Shown: piece after piece, positions 59,110 through 64,000 of the stretch
How positions within the stretch are numbered: position 1 is the stretch's first letter
Layout of the letters: every line of letters starts with the position of its first letter
NCBI RefSeq assembly: GCF_002959965.1
Contig: NZ_PREV01000027.1
Coordinates: 1,488,001-1,552,000, forward strand
Length of the DNA: 64,000 nt
DNA from: Microbulbifer pacificus
GTDB lineage: Bacteria; Pseudomonadota; Gammaproteobacteria; Pseudomonadales; Cellvibrionaceae
Direction of reading: 5' to 3'
Translations under genes and position numbers: made by a program
Notes under the pieces: model-generated
What the model was told of the DNA's origin: nothing
What the model saw: only the letters and a program-made list of their open reading frames with translations
Databases searched by the model: none

Positions 59110-60099
59110 TCACCGTTCGGCCAGTAAACCCGCGACCACGGCAAAGTCCATATTGCCCCCGCTCAGCACAACCACCACACGCTTGTTGCGAAAGCGCGAG
59201 CCATGCTCCATTACCGCAGCGAGTCCTACGGCAGCCGAGGGCTCCACCATCTGTTTGGTTCGGCCCCAGAGCAGCTGCAGTGCCAAAAGGATTCCCTCCT
59301 CCGACACCGTGACGATATCGCTCACCCGCTCACGAATTACAGCGAAGTTGCGCAGCCCCAGGGTAGTGCGCAAGCCATCGGCGATGGTATCTGGCACCTG
59401 GTCCGTTACCCGCACACCGCTGCGGAACGACCGCTGAGCATCGTCCGCACCCGCAGGTTCGGCACCGAGTACCGTTACCTCAGGCGCCAACGCGCACATG
59501 GCCAGGCCAATACCCGCCAACAACCCTCCGCCCCCCACCGGCGCAACCACAAGGTCTGGGCTGAATCCCCGCTCACGGCACTGACCGACGATCTCCTGCG
59601 CCACCGTACCCTGCCCGGCGATGATGCGCGCGTCGTCAAACGGGGGCACCACATGGGCGCCGGTCTGATCCACGAGCTCGGCCAGGGTAGCTTCCCGCGC
59701 CGCCAGTGTGGGCGCGCAATACCGGATTTCTGCCCCGTAGGCGGCCACCGCAGTTTTCTTGGCAAGAGGCGCATTATCCGGCATCACCACGGTGCAGCGG
59801 AGCCCCCGTTCTGCCGCGGCCCACGCCAACGCCGCACCATGGTTTCCAGAGGAATGAGTGGCCACCATGTCAGTTCCCGGCGGTAGTTGCAGCACCGCGT
59901 TGGCTGCGCCCCGAGCCTTGAAGGCCCCCACCTTTTGCAGGTGTTCACATTTGAAATAGATCTCAGCCCCCAGCCACTCATTCAGGCCTGATGATGTCAT
60001 CAGCGGTGTGCGGTGAATCCTGCCATGAAGGCGCTCGGCGGCGGCAAATACATCCGCAGCCGTAGGTAAATCCGGAATCTGAATGTTCAAGTCGGTCAC
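59110..60099 (-). CDS. Threonine dehydratase-like PLP enzyme (fold type II)
   Basis: The 329-residue PLP enzyme of the threonine/serine dehydratase and serine-racemase group has its cofactor lysine at Lys61 (GAFKARGAANA), the SSGNHGAALAWAAA substrate loop, and the phosphate-binding GGGGLLAG. Without the C-terminal ACT domain it resembles catabolic TdcB or serine racemase rather than biosynthetic IlvA. The exact substrate is unknown. Confidence 0.88.
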   Translation of the reverse strand: MTDLNIQIPDLPTAADVFAAAERLHGRIHRTPLMTSSGLNEWLGAEIYFKCEHLQKVGAFKARGAANAVLQLPPGTDMVATHSSGNHGAALAWAAAERGLRCTVVMPDNAPLAKKTAVAAYGAEIRYCAPTLAAREATLAELVDQTGAHVVPPFDDARIIAGQGTVAQEIVGQCRERGFSPDLVVAPVGGGGLLAGIGLAMCALAPEVTVLGAEPAGADDAQRSFRSGVRVTDQVPDTIADGLRTTLGLRNFAVIRERVSDIVTVSEEGILLALQLLWGRTKQMVEPSAAVGLAAVMEHGSRFRNKRVVVVLSGGNMDFAVVAGLLAER

Positions 60100-60157
60100 G
60101 TATTCCTCAGTGATCGGTTTTCAGGGAAATCAGAAAAACATTGTTGGTCTTGTGAGC

Positions 60158-61063
60158 TTAGCTTCCAAACAATACATACAACGCCATGACCGTCAGCCAC
60201 ATCAGTAGCGCGCGGGACAGCACCCCCTGCATGGCTTCCAGCTCCGCGCCACACAGGCGCTGCCCCTCGCTCACCATTGCGCCGGCGCTACATTCACTGC
60301 TGTCGATTCCACCGAGCGCCCCCTCGAGATTGTTCGCCATGATGTCTTCCGTGCGGCTTTCCCGACAGGTGAGATGCTCCCGCCAGACCCGGTAACATCC
60401 GGCAAAATTACCAACGATTGCCAAGGTAAAGCCTACCGCCCGCACGGGCAGCCACTCGACCAGCCACAGCCAGCGTGCGGCGAGATCACGATCCGCCGCC
60501 TCCATGTGCTCACCCTGTGTCGGGGTTTTGGCGGCGAGTTGACTCAGACGATAAAGTACCGCTCCCGGCACCCCCAACAGCAGGAACCAGAACAGAACCG
60601 CGAACAGTCGCTCAAACGCTCGATACGCGGCCGCGCGAAACACCAATTGGTGTATTGCCTGCGGGTCGGTCAATGCGGAGGCTGCCGCACGGTCTTCAGT
60701 GTCCAGTAATGGTTCAGCAGCGGCGATGGCGGCCTTCATGTCGCCCTGATACCAGGCGCGCAGGTATCCCGACATTGCCTCATTGAAGTTACCGCGACCA
60801 AAGCTGTACAGCAGCGCCGGTACACTTACCAGTAAAACACCGAAACCACCGGCTGCCGATTCTGCCAGTGCCAGCAACAGGGCTACCAACAGCACAGGTG
60901 CGAGTACCTGCAAACCAAATCCAATACCCGGCCTGCCACGTATCAGGGCACGTCGGTATATAAACTGCCGCCAGTCCGAAAACCAGCCATCCCGGTGCAG
61001 TGGTCCGCCGGAGCCCCATATCTGCACCAGCCCCAATGCCAACAGCACGATCAAAAGCGCCAT
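60158..61063 (-). CDS. ampE: AmpE-like inner-membrane protein
   Basis: The 301-residue protein starts MALLIVLLALGLVQIWGSGGPLHRDGWFSDWRQF and has about four transmembrane segments, matching AmpE, a regulatory signalling modulator of unknown mechanism. The start at 61063 has GGGGGGAG upstream, better than the ATG at 61081. It lies downstream of ampD on the same strand (91 bp), the classical ampDE pair. Confidence 0.9.
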   Translation of the reverse strand: MALLIVLLALGLVQIWGSGGPLHRDGWFSDWRQFIYRRALIRGRPGIGFGLQVLAPVLLVALLLALAESAAGGFGVLLVSVPALLYSFGRGNFNEAMSGYLRAWYQGDMKAAIAAAEPLLDTEDRAAASALTDPQAIHQLVFRAAAYRAFERLFAVLFWFLLLGVPGAVLYRLSQLAAKTPTQGEHMEAADRDLAARWLWLVEWLPVRAVGFTLAIVGNFAGCYRVWREHLTCRESRTEDIMANNLEGALGGIDSSECSAGAMVSEGQRLCGAELEAMQGVLSRALLMWLTVMALYVLFGS

Positions 61064-61154
61064 TGCTCCCCCCAAATTCAATCACTAATTTATCGTTGTG
61101 GCCGACTCATGGGCCGTGTCGTTATGTACGCCATATCCGCAGTTCAAGGTCATG

Positions 61155-61724
61155 TCACTGACCACTCAACTGATCCAGCTTCTCAAAATAGAGTACCCAG
61201 TCGAATCCCGGGCCGGGGTCCAGCTTCCGCCCCGGTGCGATATCCGAGTGCCCGGTAATACGCGACTTATCGATCATCGGATAGGCCTGCATGATGGCTA
61301 GTGTCACCTCCGCCAGGGACTCGTACTGGGCCAGGGTGAAGATGTCTGTATCAAGCCCCTCGAGCTCAATGCCAATGGAGAAATCATTGCAGTTTTCCCG
61401 CCCGCAAAATGCCGATTGCCCCGCATGCCAGGCACGCGCGGAGAGCGGGACATACTGGGTAACCCGTCCATTTCGATCGATAAGAAAATGGGCCGATACC
61501 TGCAGATTGGCAATTTCGGAGAAGTAGGGGTGCGCGTCGATATCCAGGTGGCCGAGAAAGAACTCGTCAATGTAAGCCCCACCATACTGCCCCGGCGGCA
61601 AACTGATGCTGTGGATGACCAGCAAATCCACGTCTGTATCACCCGGACGGCTGTTGCAATGCGGGCTCGGCACGCGACGCGCACCGGATAGCCAGCCTGA
61701 CTGGACCTCATATTTCACAAACAC
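61155..61724 (-). CDS. ampD: N-acetylmuramoyl-L-alanine amidase AmpD (1,6-anhydro)
   Basis: Cytoplasmic zinc amidase that cleaves anhydro-muropeptides and thereby keeps AmpR-type regulators off. The 189-residue protein has the zinc-ligand histidines in LLVIHSIS, and in GHSDIAPGRKLDPGPGFDW with the ligand aspartate. GWLSGARRVPSPHCNSRP is the usual AmpD N-terminus. The start codon appears to be GTG (61724 or 61718). Located beside ampE. Confidence 0.93.
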   Translation of the reverse strand: MFVKYEVQSGWLSGARRVPSPHCNSRPGDTDVDLLVIHSISLPPGQYGGAYIDEFFLGHLDIDAHPYFSEIANLQVSAHFLIDRNGRVTQYVPLSARAWHAGQSAFCGRENCNDFSIGIELEGLDTDIFTLAQYESLAEVTLAIMQAYPMIDKSRITGHSDIAPGRKLDPGPGFDWVLYFEKLDQLSGQ

Positions 61725-61839
61725 GCCCCCGTGGCAATTGAGCAGAGGACATTTTATGGAAGCAATGATCCAACTGCCAATAGCGATACGTCATCCGAGA
61801 ACATCAAGCATGGACCATGTATCGATGAACGGAGGGAAA

Positions 61840-61870
61840 AGAAAAGGCCGGAGTGACTCCGGCCTTTTCT
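61840..61870. terminator. Terminator downstream of the DUF1631 gene
   Basis: Stem AGAAAAGGCCGGAGT / ACTCCGGCCTTTTCT, 36 bp after the DUF1631 stop codon; symmetrical A/T runs. Confidence 0.88.
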
Positions 61871-61905
61871 CTCTATATCACATCTATTGGGACAGTATCG
61901 TCCTA

Positions 61906-64000
61906 TCAGACACTGATCGGTAGTTTGCTTTCACCGCAGTTGCCCACCACATACTGTAACGCGCGCTCGAACAGAGGCCCCTGCTCGAGCGGCAGCAGTT
62001 CCTCGTTGCGCAACGCATGCGCGAGCTCCAGGCGAGAGTACACACCGACCTTGATCCCCTGCCGATTGACGAACATAAACTGGTCCAGATCACTGATGAT
62101 GGCGGCCAAACGGCAGCGTGCCGGTAATTTTTCCTCCTGTCGCAACAGGAACCAACTGTCTTTTAGATGATATGTAAGCAACCAATGATCATCATTCTGC
62201 GGCAACGCTTTGAGGTCGGAGGGAGTAGCGATCGCCGCCTCGGTTACCACCTTTTGCAGCTCGTCCACTTCAGGCAAGGCCTGATGCGTCGATGGAAGTT
62301 CCCGTATATCGTCCAGTACCTCACTTTCAGACTCCTCAGGGATCGACAAAACGCTGTCCGCTTCCCGCCGTAGCTCCTGCACCAGGCGTTCGCGAATACG
62401 GCGCTCGCGTTCGGATTCCACACGCTCACCAAGCTTCTGCCGCTCGCGGTAAAACGCATCGAGACCGCCCAGCAAACGCAACTGCTCCCCACCACTCAGA
62501 GAGAGGGATTGTGCCCCCTCTTCCAGCCGCTTCTTCAAATCCGGCAGCAATTGACGCATTTTGATACTGCTTTCCGGCATGGGAGCCACGACGCTCCAAA
62601 TCAGGTCACGGGCGGTCAGCACATGCTGACGCCAAGAACCGCTGTCAGTCCCCTCTTTCAGGCAGGTACGGAACAGCACACTGCTCCACACGCGATTCAA
62701 CCATTCGTGTACAACGTTCGGCAGTTTGCGCTCTGCGGTGAGCGCATCAAACACCGCGGCTACTCGCGCCTTGGCCGCCTCCACTCTGGCGGTACCTTGA
62801 GCTTCGTCAATGGTACGCCGTTCCATAACCGCTGCGCGTTTGCGCTCACGCTGAGAAAATTCCCGGAAGGACTCCAGCAGACGCTGGAATACCTGTTCGT
62901 CCTGGTCATACTCCTTCAGCACATCGTCGACAATCGCACAAATTTCACGATACAAAGGGTCGTTCAGATAGTTCTCGCCCGGCTGCCAGCCAATCGCTGT
63001 ATCAGCGAGCTCATTCAAAAGGCGACGTGCCGGATGTCCGCTCTTACTGAAAAACGCTTTGTCAGCAACCGCCAGTTTGAGCATGGGCAACTGCAGCCGT
63101 ATCAACTGAACTTTGATGGGCTCGGCAAGATTGCGGTCTTCAAGCATGAAAGAAAACAGCATGTCCACCAGGCGAATCACTTCGCTATCCAGCTCGTGCA
63201 GCGATGCGCTCTGCTTGCTGGCAACGAGTTGTTGCTGCAATAACTCGGAGACATTGACCAGTCGCCCCGTAGCGCCAGACTGCGGAGACATGGCCATCTG
63301 AAATCGCCCCAGATGCTGCAGCAGCGTCGGTGTCGCCATAGGCGCAACACCAGAGCCCGGGGGAATCAACCCCGGGGAAAAATGCCCTGCACTCCCAGCT
63401 CCCCCACCGTCATGTCCCACTCCAGGGACCGCACCAGTGGGCGCAACGCTGTCTACGCCACGCGGTTGCAGTACTACATCTCCTGCTTCCCGCGTCCCGA
63501 CATTCGGCATTGCATCGGCATTCGGTATTGCATCGGAACGGTGCTCGGATCGACGCGGGGGGTGAACCTGTTGACGATTCCGGTGCAGTAAAGGGTCCTC
63601 TATCGCCGGTAGTACGCCCTGCTCGACTAGTAACTGGTTACAGGCGTCATACAATTCCGCCAGGCGATTGATCAGCTGCAACTCAAACTTTTTTAGCACC
63701 GTCATACGCGCACGCAGAGCCATTTCAACATCACCCAGCGTGCCGGCAAACGCCGCGCAGATAGCCGCTGGCCCCAGCGGCATATTGTCGTCGTAGATTT
63801 TGCTCGACAGCAGCGTGTCCAGACGTAGAGAAAGTGCAGCGATGGGTGCAGCGCAATCCCGTTTGACATTCGAAACCATGGTGCGAATGAGCACCTGCTG
63901 CTCCAGATCATCATTGTGGAGCAATGAGAGATTCGCGCGCGCAGGAGATACCTCGAAGGGGGAGGCCTCCTCAAGAATGTCACCGCGCGGCGTGTGGAAA
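61906..64000 (-). CDS. DUF1631 protein (N-terminus cut by window edge)
   Basis: Large mostly helical cytoplasmic protein. The last ~698 codons are in the window; the frame stays open to the right edge without a stop, so the N-terminus lies outside. Features are a Gly/Pro/Arg-rich linker (about 100-190 residues from the edge), helical stretches such as LHELDSEVIRLVDMLFSFMLEDRNL and LGERVESERERRIRERLVQELRREADSVL, and a C-terminal PilZ-like small domain (HLKDSWFLLRQEEKLPARCRLAAIISDLDQFMFVNRQGIKV). Members of DUF1631 with that C-terminus have been suggested to respond to cyclic di-GMP, but binding residues are not clear here. Confidence 0.85.
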   Translation of the reverse strand, partial: FHTPRGDILEEASPFEVSPARANLSLLHNDDLEQQVLIRTMVSNVKRDCAAPIAALSLRLDTLLSSKIYDDNMPLGPAAICAAFAGTLGDVEMALRARMTVLKKFELQLINRLAELYDACNQLLVEQGVLPAIEDPLLHRNRQQVHPPRRSEHRSDAIPNADAMPNVGTREAGDVVLQPRGVDSVAPTGAVPGVGHDGGGAGSAGHFSPGLIPPGSGVAPMATPTLLQHLGRFQMAMSPQSGATGRLVNVSELLQQQLVASKQSASLHELDSEVIRLVDMLFSFMLEDRNLAEPIKVQLIRLQLPMLKLAVADKAFFSKSGHPARRLLNELADTAIGWQPGENYLNDPLYREICAIVDDVLKEYDQDEQVFQRLLESFREFSQRERKRAAVMERRTIDEAQGTARVEAAKARVAAVFDALTAERKLPNVVHEWLNRVWSSVLFRTCLKEGTDSGSWRQHVLTARDLIWSVVAPMPESSIKMRQLLPDLKKRLEEGAQSLSLSGGEQLRLLGGLDAFYRERQKLGERVESERERRIRERLVQELRREADSVLSIPEESESEVLDDIRELPSTHQALPEVDELQKVVTEAAIATPSDLKALPQNDDHWLLTYHLKDSWFLLRQEEKLPARCRLAAIISDLDQFMFVNRQGIKVGVYSRLELAHALRNEELLPLEQGPLFERALQYVVGNCGESKLPISV

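Overview
The window looks like chromosome of a free-living, probably marine, gammaproteobacterium, most plausibly a Cellvibrionales/Microbulbifer-like organism. This is inferred from gene content: FabY-type fatty-acid initiation, an OadGAB sodium-pump decarboxylase, CsdA-CsdE/TcdA, and fadBA behind a PsrA-like operator. No species-level marker is present. Most of it is dense, moderately GC-rich housekeeping DNA.

Layout. 1-6.7 kb: protein quality control, lon (runs off the left edge), clpX, clpP, tig and tRNA-Leu(UAG), all leftward. 7-10.3 kb: fadBA beta-oxidation operon with a palindromic operator over its promoter. 10.7-13.8 kb: fabY, divergent from a GlxA-like AraC regulator. 13.8-20.2 kb: methyltransferase, small heat-shock protein behind a ROSE-like RNA thermometer, ThpR, a secreted coiled-coil protein, a ribosome hibernation factor, glutathione reductase, and a secreted protein with a perfect CRP-like site. 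20.5-34 kb: YcjX-YcjF, a GSGD-repeat secreted protein, HIT protein, a globin-like protein, SlyD-like FKBP, TcdA facing a CsdA-CsdE fusion, TatD, DUF533, a Ca2+/Na+ antiporter, CbpM-CbpA and OmpW. 34.5-41 kb: BolA, DjlA-like chaperone, oadGAB, DusC, tRNA-Arg(ACG).

41.7-50.4 kb is the accessory part: a chromosomal integron between tRNA-Arg and groEL. A complete integron integrase (49380-50423, +) has its own promoter overlapped by a LexA-like box. To its left lies an array of about a dozen cassettes, all with genes on the minus strand, separated by ten recognisable attC sites of three sequence types plus two eroded ones. One attC is split by a complete 1256-bp IS3-family element with a 3-bp target duplication. 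Three cassettes have no convincing gene. The others encode small membrane proteins, lipoproteins, an RraB-like protein, a putative PD-(D/E)XK nuclease, an NTF2-like protein and a tautomerase.

50.5-64 kb returns to core genome: groEL-groES, fxsA, a Cfa-like lipid methyltransferase, an SDR, a DUF481 outer-membrane protein, an alkyltransferase-like protein, AmpG, a PEBP-family protein, a threonine dehydratase-like enzyme, AmpE, AmpD and a large DUF1631 protein that runs off the right edge. AmpG/AmpE/AmpD together form a peptidoglycan-recycling and beta-lactam-sensing group.
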